Source: Tunturiibacter gelidiferens
Lineage (GTDB): Bacteria; Acidobacteriota; Terriglobia; Terriglobales; Acidobacteriaceae
DNA length: 64,000 nucleotides
Assembly: GCF_014201335.1 (NCBI RefSeq)
Contig: NZ_JACHEB010000007.1
Span: 1 to 64,000 of the forward strand
Reading direction: 5' to 3'
This document shows positions 19,312 to 28,288 of the stretch, in pieces. The notes under the pieces are model-generated. The model saw only the letters and a list, made by a program, of their open reading frames with translations, searched no databases and had not been told where the DNA came from. Positions within the stretch are counted from its first letter, which is position 1. The number at the start of each line of letters is the position of its first letter. The position numbers were made by a program, and so were the translations under genes.

Positions 19312-19434
19312 GCCCCCAAATACGTCCACTGACCGATCGAAGTTCCCAGGCACAATTAAAACTCAGTCAACAAATCACTCCAGCCTGCGAGGACGACAAC
19401 CACACCCGTTGCGACCTCGCATCTCAAGGCTTCT

Positions 19435-19911
19435 TCACTTATTCTCTGCCTTGCGCACCACCGGCTGGTACTCACCCGGCACCATGCGGAACGAGATCGC
19501 AATCCGGTTCCATCCATTGATCGCGATCACAGCCAGCGTCAGGTTCACCAGCTCCTCCTCCGAAAAGTGCTGCTTCGCATGCTCATACACCGCATCCGGA
19601 ACATGGTCCACACTCACCAGAGTCAGAGCCTCAGCCCACGCCAGAGCCGCCTGTTCCCGATCCGTAAAGAACGGCGTCTCCCGCCACGCATTCAAAGCAT
19701 AGAGCCGCTGTTCGCTCTCGCCCTTCGCACGCGCATCTTTCGAGTGCATATCCAAACAATATGCACACCCGTTGATCTGCGAAACCCGCATCTTCACCAG
19801 TTCCAGCAGCGACGGCTCCAGCTTCGACGACTTACTAACAAACATCTCCAGCCCCATCATCGCCTGATACGCCGAGGGAGAAGCCTTCTGAGGTTCCATT
19901 CTTGCTTTCAT
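19435..19911 (-). CDS. AhpD-like carboxymuconolactone decarboxylase family protein
   Basis: About 158 residues. The ATG at 19911 follows GGAGG at 8 nt, so it is chosen over the in-frame GTG at 19926 that overlaps the ribosome site. It has the AhpD redox motif CAYCLDMH near residue 50, followed by TPFFTDREQAALAWAEALT. AhpD-like proteins use the CxxC pair for peroxide reduction; other members have no proven role. It is transcribed away from the APC permease and belongs to a different subgroup from the two paralogs at 21.5-22.6 kb. Confidence 0.88.
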   Translation of the reverse strand: MKARMEPQKASPSAYQAMMGLEMFVSKSSKLEPSLLELVKMRVSQINGCAYCLDMHSKDARAKGESEQRLYALNAWRETPFFTDREQAALAWAEALTLVSVDHVPDAVYEHAKQHFSEEELVNLTLAVIAINGWNRIAISFRMVPGEYQPVVRKAENK

Positions 19912-20089
19912 CGTTATTTCCTCCACACACTCAGACTAGAGCAGCTATGGATCATCGAACAGGTCCACAATCAAATGTCGAACCAGTCCACTTTTCGATC
20001 TTGCGATAAACTCGCGGCATCTCCTCTTCGCCACCGTGCTCCGATCATCTAACAACTAAATGCGACAGCCCATCTCCACCCTTTGATGG

Positions 20090-21454
20090 ATGGGCGATCC
20101 CATCTCGGACGCGTACGATGGCTCCCTAATGGAACAACGCCGCCAGATGGGTTTAACCGCCGCCCTCTCCGTCGTCACGGGCGAATCAATCGCGCTCGGC
20201 ATCTTCCTCACTCCCGCAGCAATGGCACGATCGTTAGGCTCGCCTCTCCTCCTGGCGGCCGTATGGTGCGGCATGGGCTTCATGACGCTCTGCGGAGCCA
20301 TCTGCTACTCCGAACTAGCCATCACCTACCCGCTCACCGGCGGAGAGTATGTCTACCTCCGCCAGGGCTATGGCACCCGCCTCGCATTTCTCTACGGCTG
20401 GATGTCCGCCGCCGTCATGGATCCAGGCATCGCCGCCGCGCTCGCCGTGGGCGCAGCCCCCTATGTCCTTTCGCTCTTCGGCCTTTCTCCAAGCACTCAA
20501 ATTGTCATCCCCGCGCTAATCCTCATCGGCCTTGCTGTGCTCAACTACGTCGGCACCCGCCTTAGCCGTCGTGTCATGACAACCGCCAACTTGTTGAAGA
20601 TCGCAGTTCTCATATGCCTCGTCCTCTGGGCATCGATCTCCAAACACGCTACCGTCGCAAACCTCCTGCCCTTGACCGAGCGCCGCCCAGGCTCCGAACC
20701 TTTCTTCGCCGCCATCGCCGGCGCCACCGTCAGCGCCTTCTTCAGCTTCGGCGGATGGTGGGAGGCAGCCAAGATTGCTGGCGAAGTCCGCAACCCACGC
20801 CGCAACATGCCACTCGCCTTCACCTGCGGCGTACTACTGGTCACAGCGGTCTATCTCCTCGTCAGCGCCTCGTTCCTGATGGTCGTCCCGCTCGAAAAGA
20901 TCGTCTCCAACACAGCCTTCGTCGCCCAGTTCGGCGAAGCGCTCTTCGGCACAACCGGAGGCAAAGTCCTCTCCGCCTGCGTCCTGCTCTCTGTCCTTGG
21001 AGGACTCATGGCACTCACCATGGCCGCCCCACGCGTCTACTACGCCATGGCAAAAGACGGCGCCTTCTTCGCCCCATTCGGCAAGCTCCACCCACGCTTC
21101 GGAACTCCCGCCAACGCCGTCCTCCTGCAAACCAGTCTCGCCCTGCTGGTCCTCTGCTTCGGAGCCTTCAACCGCATCCTCTCCTTCATCATCTTTTCGG
21201 CAGTCTGCTTTCTCGCGCTTTCCGTCACCACCCTCTTCCGCATGCCGCAACCTGTGCGCCGATGGTGGTTCCCCGCCGCACCTATGGTCTTCCTCCTCGG
21301 CTGCACCATCATCAATCTCATGATCCTCATGCACGATCCCATCCCGGCACTCGTAGGTCTGGTCATCGTCCTCTGCGGCGACCCCGTCCGCCGCTTCTTC
21401 TTCGCAAAGTCAACTCCCACCACCAACCCGCTCCCCGAACAAATCACATCCTGA
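20090..21454 (+). CDS. APC-family amino acid permease
   Basis: A 454-residue inner-membrane transporter with about 12 hydrophobic segments. The N-terminal MGLTAALSVVTGESIALGIF and the YPLTGGEYVYLRQGYG region are typical of the APC superfamily (LAT-like group), followed by TNLLKIAV-like and GWWEAAKIAGEVRNPRRNMP segments that mark amino-acid exchangers. The start is either ATG 20090 or ATG 20129; neither has a clear ribosome site. Two carboxymuconolactone-decarboxylase-like genes follow at 14 and 18 nt, so the three probably form one operon. Substrate unknown. Confidence 0.85.
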   Translation: MGDPISDAYDGSLMEQRRQMGLTAALSVVTGESIALGIFLTPAAMARSLGSPLLLAAVWCGMGFMTLCGAICYSELAITYPLTGGEYVYLRQGYGTRLAFLYGWMSAAVMDPGIAAALAVGAAPYVLSLFGLSPSTQIVIPALILIGLAVLNYVGTRLSRRVMTTANLLKIAVLICLVLWASISKHATVANLLPLTERRPGSEPFFAAIAGATVSAFFSFGGWWEAAKIAGEVRNPRRNMPLAFTCGVLLVTAVYLLVSASFLMVVPLEKIVSNTAFVAQFGEALFGTTGGKVLSACVLLSVLGGLMALTMAAPRVYYAMAKDGAFFAPFGKLHPRFGTPANAVLLQTSLALLVLCFGAFNRILSFIIFSAVCFLALSVTTLFRMPQPVRRWWFPAAPMVFLLGCTIINLMILMHDPIPALVGLVIVLCGDPVRRFFFAKSTPTTNPLPEQITS

Positions 21455-21468
21455 AAGGAACACCGCTT

Positions 21469-22038
21469 ATGGCACACATCAAACTTCCCGAAGGTCTCCC
21501 CGGCATACGCGGCGCAATGGCCTTCCGCCCCGAAACCGCTCGGCCGCTCAACGATCTCGTAGAAGTCCTCCTCCACTCCCCCAACTCCCTCACCCCCGGC
21601 GAGCGCGAACTCATTGCAACCTACGTCTCCTCCGAAAACGACTGCTACTACTGTCAAACCATCCACGGAGCCATCGCCGCCGCAAGCCTCAACGGCGACG
21701 AAGCCGTCGTCAAGCAGGTGAAGCACGACTTCCACAACGCCGCCATCTCCGAAAAACTAAAAGCTCTCCTCGTCATCGCGGGCAAAGTACAGCGCGGCGG
21801 CAAGCACGTCACCACCGAAGACGTCGCAGCCGCCCGCGCCCAGGGCGCAACCGACATCGAGATCCACGACACCGTCCTCATCGCCGCCGCCTTTTGCATG
21901 TTCAACCGCTACGTCGACGGCCTCGCCACCATCCAGCCACGCGACGAAGCGATGTATCGCGAGCGCGGCAAGTGGATCGCGCGCGAAGGATACGTCAACG
22001 TCAGCAAGGAATATCTACCAGCCGAAGCCGCACGCTAA
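21469..22038 (+). CDS. Carboxymuconolactone decarboxylase-like protein, paralog 1
   Basis: A 189-residue AhpD-fold protein with CYYCQTIH near residue 63 and the helical CMD core GERELIATYVSSENDCYYCQ, then EIHDTVLIAAAFCMFNRYVDG. It is preceded by AAAGGA and lies 14 nt after the permease. It closely resembles the next gene, roughly two-thirds identical by eye. Members with this layout are often annotated as peroxidase-related; peroxidase activity here is only inferred from the CxxC...H motif. Confidence 0.87.
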   Translation: MAHIKLPEGLPGIRGAMAFRPETARPLNDLVEVLLHSPNSLTPGERELIATYVSSENDCYYCQTIHGAIAAASLNGDEAVVKQVKHDFHNAAISEKLKALLVIAGKVQRGGKHVTTEDVAAARAQGATDIEIHDTVLIAAAFCMFNRYVDGLATIQPRDEAMYRERGKWIAREGYVNVSKEYLPAEAAR

Positions 22039-22056
22039 CAGACGAAGGAGAGACTC

Positions 22057-22605
22057 ATGCCACACATCAAACTACCCGAAGGCTTCGCCGGAATCAGCAG
22101 CGGCTTCGTCTATCGCCCCGAAACCGCCAAGCCCATGCGCGAACTTGCCCACATCCTCCTCCACGAGCCCAGCACCCTCACCCCCGGTGAGCGGGAACTC
22201 ATTGCAACCTACGTCTCCAGCCAGAACGACTGCTACTTCTGCCAGACCAGTCACGCCTCAGCTGCCGCCGCGCACCTCGGCAACGATTGGGGTCTAACCG
22301 AACAGGTAAGACAGAACTACGAACAAGCACCAGTCTCAGACAAACTAAAAGCCCTCCTCACCATCGCAGGCAAAGTCCAACAAGGCGGAAAGCACGTCAC
22401 CTCAGAGGACGTCGCAAAAGCCCGCGAACAAGGCGCAACCGACCTTGAAATCCACGACACCGTCCTGATCGCCGCAGCCTTCTGCATGTTCAACCGCTAC
22501 GTCGACGGCCTGGCCACCTGGCAGCCCGAAGACCCAGAAATGTACGCCAAAATGGGCCAACACCTGGCCACCGAAGGTTACCTCGCCCCCTCCATTAAAG
22601 CCTGA
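22057..22605 (+). CDS. Carboxymuconolactone decarboxylase-like protein, paralog 2
   Basis: A 182-residue tandem paralog of the preceding gene, starting MPHIKLPEGFAGISSG and keeping the same core: CYFCQTSH near residue 63, GKVQQGGKHVTSEDVA and AAAFCMFNRYVDGLAT. GGAGAG precedes the ATG. Spacing of 18 nt suggests co-translation with paralog 1. The proteins differ most near the N-terminus, in the 70-90 region and at the C-terminus, so they may form a heteromer or act on different substrates. Confidence 0.87.
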   Translation: MPHIKLPEGFAGISSGFVYRPETAKPMRELAHILLHEPSTLTPGERELIATYVSSQNDCYFCQTSHASAAAAHLGNDWGLTEQVRQNYEQAPVSDKLKALLTIAGKVQQGGKHVTSEDVAKAREQGATDLEIHDTVLIAAAFCMFNRYVDGLATWQPEDPEMYAKMGQHLATEGYLAPSIKA

Positions 22606-22632
22606 ATGCAAGCCACCACGCAGGGACCGTGA

Positions 22633-22670
22633 GTGTCTGCTTATGGACTCCCACGTCCATAAGCGGACAC
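22633..22670. promoter_or_regulatory. 16-bp inverted repeat before the ADOP permease
   Basis: Arms 22633-22648 and 22655-22670 are complementary at 15 of 16 positions (the other is a G-T pair) around TCCCAC. It starts 27 nt after the preceding stop and 140 nt before the permease. No T-run follows, so it may be an operator rather than a terminator. Confidence 0.55.
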
Positions 22671-22810
22671 CATTTCACCCACTGTTCCCTCCGAACCCCT
22701 CCGAAAGTACGGCAAAATACTGAGAAACAAGCATCCCTTCGCCCATCAGCTTCGGTCACTCACATGCTCCAACTCTCTCCAGATCCAATCGGCTGCGACC
22801 TGGAGTCTGC

Positions 22811-25246
22811 ATGAGCTCTCTCATTCAAGACATACGCTACGCAATCCGCCAGCTACTCAAAAGTCCCGGATTCGCAATCACAGCGATTCTCTCTCTCGTC
22901 TGTGGAATCGCCGCAACCTCCGCCGTCTTCAGCGTGGTCTGGGGAGTTGTGATGAACCCCTATCCCTACGCCGCACCCGACCGCATGGTGCACTTTGCCC
23001 TCGGCGGAGCCACAGCCGGTGGCTACCAGAACGTGCAGCTAACCGCCCCTCAGTGGCAACAACTTCGACAGCTCCCCGCAATCGAGGACTCGATCCTACT
23101 AGCCTTCAAACGCTTTACCATCACAGGAAGCGATCTACCCGAAGACGTCCAGGGCACCCAAATGACCTCGAACGCCTCTAACTTCTTCGGCGTACCCGCA
23201 CTGATCGGCCGAGGTCTTCTCCCGTCCGACGCAAGCGACGACCGCGATCCGCAGCCCATCGTTGTGCTCGGCTACAAGTTCTGGCAGCGTCGGTTCAACG
23301 GCGACCCCGCCATCCTCGGCAAGACCATTCAGTTGGATCACCAGCCGTATAACGTAGTCGGCGTTGCCGCAAAGCGGTTCGTGTGGAACGATGCAGACGT
23401 CTATCTCCCCCTCAAGACAACCGCAGGCGCCGACGCCTACACGGTAGAAGCACGCCTGAAGCCCGGAGTCAGCCACCACCTCGCCGAACAGCAGATGCAA
23501 CCGCTCCTCACTCAGTTTGAAAAAGACACTCCTCGAAACTTCGGACCAAAGCCGGGACCGCTGACCATCATCGGCCTCAACGATCAGTTCATGAAAGCGA
23601 TCGGCCCCTCCCTCGCTCTACTCTTCGGCGCCGTACTCCTGCTCCTCGCCATCGGTTGCGGCAACGTGTCCATCCTTCTCCTCGCCCGTGGTGTAGCACG
23701 CGAGCATGAGTTTGCCGTACGTGCCGCCATCGGAGCCTCGCGCGCGCGCATCGTCCGCCAGCTACTCACAGAAGCCCTTCTGCTGTCAGTCACCGGCGCC
23801 GCGCTGGGAGTGCTCCTCGCCTATAGGCTCCTCGCAGGCATTATCGCGCTCCTGCCCGAGTATTCTTTTCCCCACGAGGCAGCCTTCGCCATCAACCTCC
23901 CTGTCCTGTCATTCTCCGTCGCAGTGGCTCTCCTTACCGGCATCTTCTTCGGACTCTGGCCTGCGCTCCGTCTCTCGCGCCCCGACGTTCGCGAGGCCAT
24001 GCAGACCGGCACTCGCAAAGTCGCAGGCACAGTCAGCGGACGCGCGCTCCATAGCGCCCTCATCGCAGGCCAGATCGCACTTACCCTCTTGCTCCTGTCG
24101 GCCGCCGGCGCAGCCGTTCAAAGTTTTCTCAAACTCGCCCACACCCATCTCGGATACGACCCGCACAACACCATGTCCCTCGGCATTCCACTGCGGGACT
24201 CCTACTCCACCCTTACCGCACGCTCTGCCTACGTGGAACTCCTCCGCAACAAAGTCGCGGAGATCCCCGGCATCAACATGGTAGCCGTTTCCGCCAACGC
24301 TACTCCTCCGAACAACGGTCTCGAAACGCCGATGGAACTCCTTGGCCAACCCTCCTCGGAGGACCAAAAGGTGCGGCTTAACTTTGTCAGCGAGGAATAC
24401 TTTCCACTCCTGAAGATCTCCCTGCTCCAGGGACGGCTCTGGACCGAAGCAGAGAACCATAACGCAAACTTAGTCGCAGTCATCAACGAAACCTTCGCCC
24501 ACAAATACTTCCCGAAAGGCGACGCCATCGGTCACTCCATCCAGGTAAAGGCTCTCAAAGACCCGCCTTCGTTCGTGACCACTCAAACAGGTGCAAGTGG
24601 CTGGCTCCAGATCATCGGGGTAACCGAAGACAAGCTCGATGACGGGATGAGTAATCCGGTCGTGCCCGAGGTCTCCATTCCCTACACGCTGGCAATGTGG
24701 GGTTATACCCAGTTTCTGGTACGCACCGACGGCCCGCCCGCCGCAATGATCCACACCATCGGCCTGCAGGTCGCCTCCGTCGACCACGATCAACAGATCG
24801 GCTCCACCGTACGCGACCTCGAACACTGGATCAGCACTCAACCCGAGTACGCCCAGGGCCAGCTTCTCTCATGGCTCTTCGCTGGATTCGCCGTGCTCGC
24901 TCTTCTTCTCGCTGCAGTCGGCCTCTACAGCGTCGTCTCCTACACCGTCTCGCAACGCACCAACGAGTTCGGCATCCGCATGGCGCTGGGTGCGCCGCGC
25001 GGCAGTGTGCTTGAGTTAGTCGTGCGCTCAGCCATCACCAGTGTCGGCACCGGCGTGGCAGTTGGAATCCTTCTCACCATCCTGCTGCAAAAGGGCCTGG
25101 CTCACTGGGCAACAGCAACCAACCAGACGTTCGCTCCCCTGCTCTACGCAATCGCCATCCTCGCCTCCGTCGTCCTCATCGCCAGCGGCATCCCAGCCCG
25201 TCGCGCCACCCAGATAGAGCCAATGGAAGCCCTACGCTACGAGTAA
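22811..25246 (+). CDS. ADOP-type ABC transporter permease (MacB/FtsX-like)
   Basis: An 811-residue inner-membrane protein made of two MacB_PCD/FtsX units. Helix 1 (about 20-45) is preceded by DIRYAIRQLLKSPGFAITAI, the signature of the acidobacterial duplicated orphan permease family. A periplasmic domain (about 50-270) is followed by three helices (about 275-390); a second helix with another periplasmic domain follows, and three final helices carry SQRTNEFGIRMALGA and end at IEPMEALRYE. No ATPase gene is adjacent, hence orphan. Family members are numerous in Acidobacteria and their substrates are unknown. The start ATG has no strong ribosome site. Confidence 0.88.
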   Translation: MSSLIQDIRYAIRQLLKSPGFAITAILSLVCGIAATSAVFSVVWGVVMNPYPYAAPDRMVHFALGGATAGGYQNVQLTAPQWQQLRQLPAIEDSILLAFKRFTITGSDLPEDVQGTQMTSNASNFFGVPALIGRGLLPSDASDDRDPQPIVVLGYKFWQRRFNGDPAILGKTIQLDHQPYNVVGVAAKRFVWNDADVYLPLKTTAGADAYTVEARLKPGVSHHLAEQQMQPLLTQFEKDTPRNFGPKPGPLTIIGLNDQFMKAIGPSLALLFGAVLLLLAIGCGNVSILLLARGVAREHEFAVRAAIGASRARIVRQLLTEALLLSVTGAALGVLLAYRLLAGIIALLPEYSFPHEAAFAINLPVLSFSVAVALLTGIFFGLWPALRLSRPDVREAMQTGTRKVAGTVSGRALHSALIAGQIALTLLLLSAAGAAVQSFLKLAHTHLGYDPHNTMSLGIPLRDSYSTLTARSAYVELLRNKVAEIPGINMVAVSANATPPNNGLETPMELLGQPSSEDQKVRLNFVSEEYFPLLKISLLQGRLWTEAENHNANLVAVINETFAHKYFPKGDAIGHSIQVKALKDPPSFVTTQTGASGWLQIIGVTEDKLDDGMSNPVVPEVSIPYTLAMWGYTQFLVRTDGPPAAMIHTIGLQVASVDHDQQIGSTVRDLEHWISTQPEYAQGQLLSWLFAGFAVLALLLAAVGLYSVVSYTVSQRTNEFGIRMALGAPRGSVLELVVRSAITSVGTGVAVGILLTILLQKGLAHWATATNQTFAPLLYAIAILASVVLIASGIPARRATQIEPMEALRYE

Positions 25247-25378
25247 TCACGCGCGCCGGCGCGATCCTTCGTAATGTTTTCGGCTCGATTGTAAGTCGAA
25301 AGACCTGAGATGAATTCATAGCGATAATTCGGTTAACTGCAATCGCCGCATCATCGCCACTGAGTGATTCAAGCCGAG

Positions 25379-25606
25379 TCAATCCTTCGGTTTAAGAGCA
25401 GGAGACTTGCTCTTCACATCCACTCTCAGCTTTTGGAATATGCCTGCCAGATCGTACTGGTGGTACTCGGCCGGCACAGATACTTCAACTGCGCGATGGC
25501 CTGCCTTTTCATCCGCGTTCGGACGAGCGTGGACCGGAGCAGTAGTATCCAGCCGCGCCGCCGCCACGATATCGCCATTTTTGTCGTATACGACGTGTAG
25601 TTTCAT
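25379..25606 (-). CDS. Small hypothetical protein
   Basis: A 75-residue soluble protein, MKLHVVYDKNGDIVAAARLD onward, with an Ala/Asp/Val-rich body and a Lys-rich tail. AGGAGG lies 5 nt before the ATG, strong evidence that it is translated. No family recognised. It begins 11 nt after the stop of the next upstream small gene, so the two probably form an operon. Confidence 0.7.
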   Translation of the reverse strand: MKLHVVYDKNGDIVAAARLDTTAPVHARPNADEKAGHRAVEVSVPAEYHQYDLAGIFQKLRVDVKSKSPALKPKD

Positions 25607-25617
25607 ACATACCTCCT

Positions 25618-25899
25618 TTAATGATTCGGCATAACGACGAGCGCAACCCGGAACGCAACGATCCCGCCGAGTTCGCTGTGGGCTCCAATGGTTTCGGTGA
25701 TAAACGGGTCTTCCTTGTTGTCGGTATCGAATGACTCAGAAACCCGTACGAGTTGCGTGCTAACAAAATCGCTGAAAAAGCTGACCGCGGCAAAGCGGCC
25801 TTCGTCAAGCACTCCAGGCCAGGTGATCGTCCACGATACCGTTGATCCGGATGCCTGTCCCACAAAATCCGTTAACCCAAAATCTGCTTGTACGCTCAT
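25618..25899 (-). CDS. Small hypothetical protein, beta-rich
   Basis: About 93 residues from the second of two adjacent ATGs (25902 and 25899), preceded by AAAGGAG. The sequence alternates polar and hydrophobic residues (SGSTVSWTITWPG, GRFAAVSFFSDFVS, GGIVAFRVALVVM), suggesting a beta-sandwich. The open frame reaches 26031 but the ribosome site supports the internal start. No cysteines and no signal peptide. Not recognised. It is the first gene of a two-gene unit with the 75-residue protein. Confidence 0.65.
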   Translation of the reverse strand: MSVQADFGLTDFVGQASGSTVSWTITWPGVLDEGRFAAVSFFSDFVSTQLVRVSESFDTDNKEDPFITETIGAHSELGGIVAFRVALVVMPNH

Positions 25900-25902
25900 C
25901 AT

Positions 25903-26218
25903 TGGCTCCTTTCGCAGCTCACACGGTAGTGATATTAACGTGACAATCGTTTCTAGGGTGAATGCCGATCTACAGGAGAGGGAGGATATCTTTCGGCATG
26001 GCGACGGATTATAGCTCAGCAACAGGACCAAGTGATAGCGGCAGTCTCGCGAGTCAGATCAACAACAATAACCGCGCCTGTAGTGAGCATTTGTTTTCTC
26101 GATAAGCGATAAATCGCCGATGCACTCATTGAGCTCGGATTAGCGCTAAATCGGCTTGTCGCCACTAATCAAAGTGGGCGTGCCTAACCATTCTCGCAAT
26201 CGACTGGCGGACGCATTG
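25903..26218. other. Intergenic region with paired AGCGxTAAATCGxC motifs
   Basis: No gene evident in 316 nt. Two near-identical 14-nt motifs at 26105-26118 (AGCGATAAATCGCC) and 26142-26155 (AGCGCTAAATCGGC) lie 37 nt apart, about 200 nt upstream of the small-gene pair. They could be operator sites. Confidence 0.4.
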
Positions 26219-26878
26219 CTACGAAGGTTTGGAATCTGGAGCATCCAGGCAACCCTGAAACTTCTCAACGAACTGAGCCACATGCAGACCATCCACTAAA
26301 GCGTGGTGCACATGAATCGATACAGGCATTGTGCAGCGGCCACCTGCCTCAGTAATTTTGCCGAACGTGATGCGCGGCGCGGAGTCTTCATGGGAGAAGT
26401 CGCGAGCATGCGAAATGGATGTGAAGTCAAACCACGGAAGCACCGAATAACGAATCAGGTTGGCCTCCGGATAGCGCTCGATGTCATCTCTCTGCCGCAC
26501 TCGGTCGACTTCGATAGCCGCCTCTCGCACGAACTCATCGATTCGCGGTAGGAACTGATAGTGTCCTAGGCCAATGGTGCCATTCTCACGTCCCACTGCA
26601 CTTCCGCCATTGATCAGTTCATAGCTCCAGACGGTGCCGTCAACAATACGCGTCTTGAAGTTCTCAACTTGGTGTGCAGCGACGAGTGAGCGATGCAGCA
26701 GTGACAAAAACACTGACAGATGATGCTCCTTGGCGTAACGGTAAGTCTCCGTACAGTCAACGCGGAGGCAGACGCCGTGATAGGGCTCGCTAAAACTCTG
26801 GAAGAAATCAAAACTCGCGCGTCGTTCCCAAGTCTCCAGATTGATCTTCTGTCTATTGCCAATCACGATTTCTCGCAT
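26219..26878 (-). CDS. Chloramphenicol acetyltransferase-like protein
   Basis: A 219-residue trimeric-type CAT family protein. It has the catalytic HHALVDG motif (His about 192, Asp about 196) and the upstream RYSVLPWFDFTSISH segment that lines the family's active site. The length matches CatA enzymes. Such enzymes acetylate chloramphenicol with acetyl-CoA, but many chromosomal relatives have other substrates. It lies 147 nt downstream of an MFS exporter on the same strand. Codon use is looser than in neighbouring genes (more A/T third positions), suggesting recent acquisition of the 25.3-28.3 kb block. Confidence 0.88.
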   Translation of the reverse strand: MREIVIGNRQKINLETWERRASFDFFQSFSEPYHGVCLRVDCTETYRYAKEHHLSVFLSLLHRSLVAAHQVENFKTRIVDGTVWSYELINGGSAVGRENGTIGLGHYQFLPRIDEFVREAAIEVDRVRQRDDIERYPEANLIRYSVLPWFDFTSISHARDFSHEDSAPRITFGKITEAGGRCTMPVSIHVHHALVDGLHVAQFVEKFQGCLDAPDSKPS

Positions 26879-27025
26879 GCTCTCATGTTAAATCGAAAAA
26901 GCCTGTCTATCGCTGCCGACGGGAAGCGCGTTTATCATGACCAATCAGCCGCTAACTCCCTCTGCGCTGGACTGTCGTGTTTGAGGTTGGAACCCCATTC
27001 TGGTAGCCAATCTTCGCTACGAATG

Positions 27026-28288
27026 TTATGCCGGAAGCTCCTGGGCAGTAACAGTGTCGTTGTCTGGTCCGTTCCGACTAGGAAGGGTCTCCGGAATGGC
27101 TGTCCACAGCAGGGCAAATGCGAGGGTGGCAATCGCCCCTAAAGCCAGGAAAGAGATGCGATAGCTGAAGTGTTGAATCAGCTTGCCGCCGAACGTCGTG
27201 CTGAAGGCCGCGCCGAGTCCGACTGCTGTTGCCAGACTTCCTTGGACAAGGTTGAATCGGCCAGTGTTGCGGGTTCGATCAGCGACTACAAGGATCGATA
27301 CGACACCGAAGATGGCGTTTGCAACGCCATCGAGCAACTGGATTGCGATGAGGCTTCCGCTGGTGTGAGTGAGGGTGTAGAGGAGTGCCCGGATCGGCAG
27401 GACGCCAAAGCCTAGAAGCAGCAGCGGCTTTCTCCCGTGTAAATTGGCGAACCGCCCAATAGATGTCGCGAAGAACATGATGACTAGCTGAGTGACGATA
27501 ATGCACGCTGACATGAAGGGAGCAGCCGTCGCCCGTGAACCGTGCGACAGCATTTCACCGAGTTGCGGCAGCATGGCAGCATTCGCAAAGTGAAATAGGA
27601 ACGCACAGACAAGGAAGATGAGCAGGACCCGATCCCCCAGCAGCGTTTGCATCACCGATGCTCTCGCAGAAACTTTATCGCCGTCGACTTGCTTCGCTCC
27701 GCCTCGGGCCAGGTCGTAGTCGATATCGCTGCTCTTGATAGCGCGAACGGCGATAACGGTGGGAATCGTCAATACTGCAGCGGTAATAAATATTGCGCGA
27801 TTGTCAAACAGATGACTTACGAGCGCGATCAGAAGTGCGCAAGTCACGTTGCCACCTGAATTGAATGATTGGTTCTTGCCAAACTGGCGGTCGAAGAAGG
27901 TCACGCCGACTATCCCCATCGTAATCGCGGCCAACGTCGGTGCCAGGAACGGCCCGGCCCCTCCGACCAAAACCTGGGACGTATATACGGCCCACGGTGC
28001 AGCGGTGATACTGAGCAAGATAGCTCCAACAGCGAGTACGGCGGATGCTAGGACGAGAACCAGCTTTTTTTCTCTGATTTGATCGACAATGGCACCTGCA
28101 GGCGTCTGCAGCGCGACGGTAATGATGCCGCCGAGCGTCAGAGCCATCCCGACGCGCCCAGGCTCCCACCCCGCTCCAGCCAAGTACGCTGCCAGGAAGG
28201 GACCGAGGCCCGTCTGCACGTCGGCGAGAAAGAAGTTTGTTGCTTCCAACGCATGGAGACTTCTCTTCTTTGCGGGATCAATATCCAT
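27026..28288 (-). CDS. Major facilitator superfamily transporter
   Basis: A 420-residue inner-membrane protein with about 12 hydrophobic segments in two halves. The N-terminal half has ATNFFLADVQTGLGPFLAAY and the loop 2-3 element GAIVDQIREKK, a relaxed form of the MFS motif A; the second half has SIGRFANLHGRKPLLLLGFG, a clearer copy. The 12-segment form is typical of drug or metabolite efflux pumps. The ATG at 28288 has no strong ribosome site. It may be co-transcribed with the acetyltransferase, which would give export plus modification of one compound; this is inference. Confidence 0.85.
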   Translation of the reverse strand: MDIDPAKKRSLHALEATNFFLADVQTGLGPFLAAYLAGAGWEPGRVGMALTLGGIITVALQTPAGAIVDQIREKKLVLVLASAVLAVGAILLSITAAPWAVYTSQVLVGGAGPFLAPTLAAITMGIVGVTFFDRQFGKNQSFNSGGNVTCALLIALVSHLFDNRAIFITAAVLTIPTVIAVRAIKSSDIDYDLARGGAKQVDGDKVSARASVMQTLLGDRVLLIFLVCAFLFHFANAAMLPQLGEMLSHGSRATAAPFMSACIIVTQLVIMFFATSIGRFANLHGRKPLLLLGFGVLPIRALLYTLTHTSGSLIAIQLLDGVANAIFGVVSILVVADRTRNTGRFNLVQGSLATAVGLGAAFSTTFGGKLIQHFSYRISFLALGAIATLAFALLWTAIPETLPSRNGPDNDTVTAQELPA

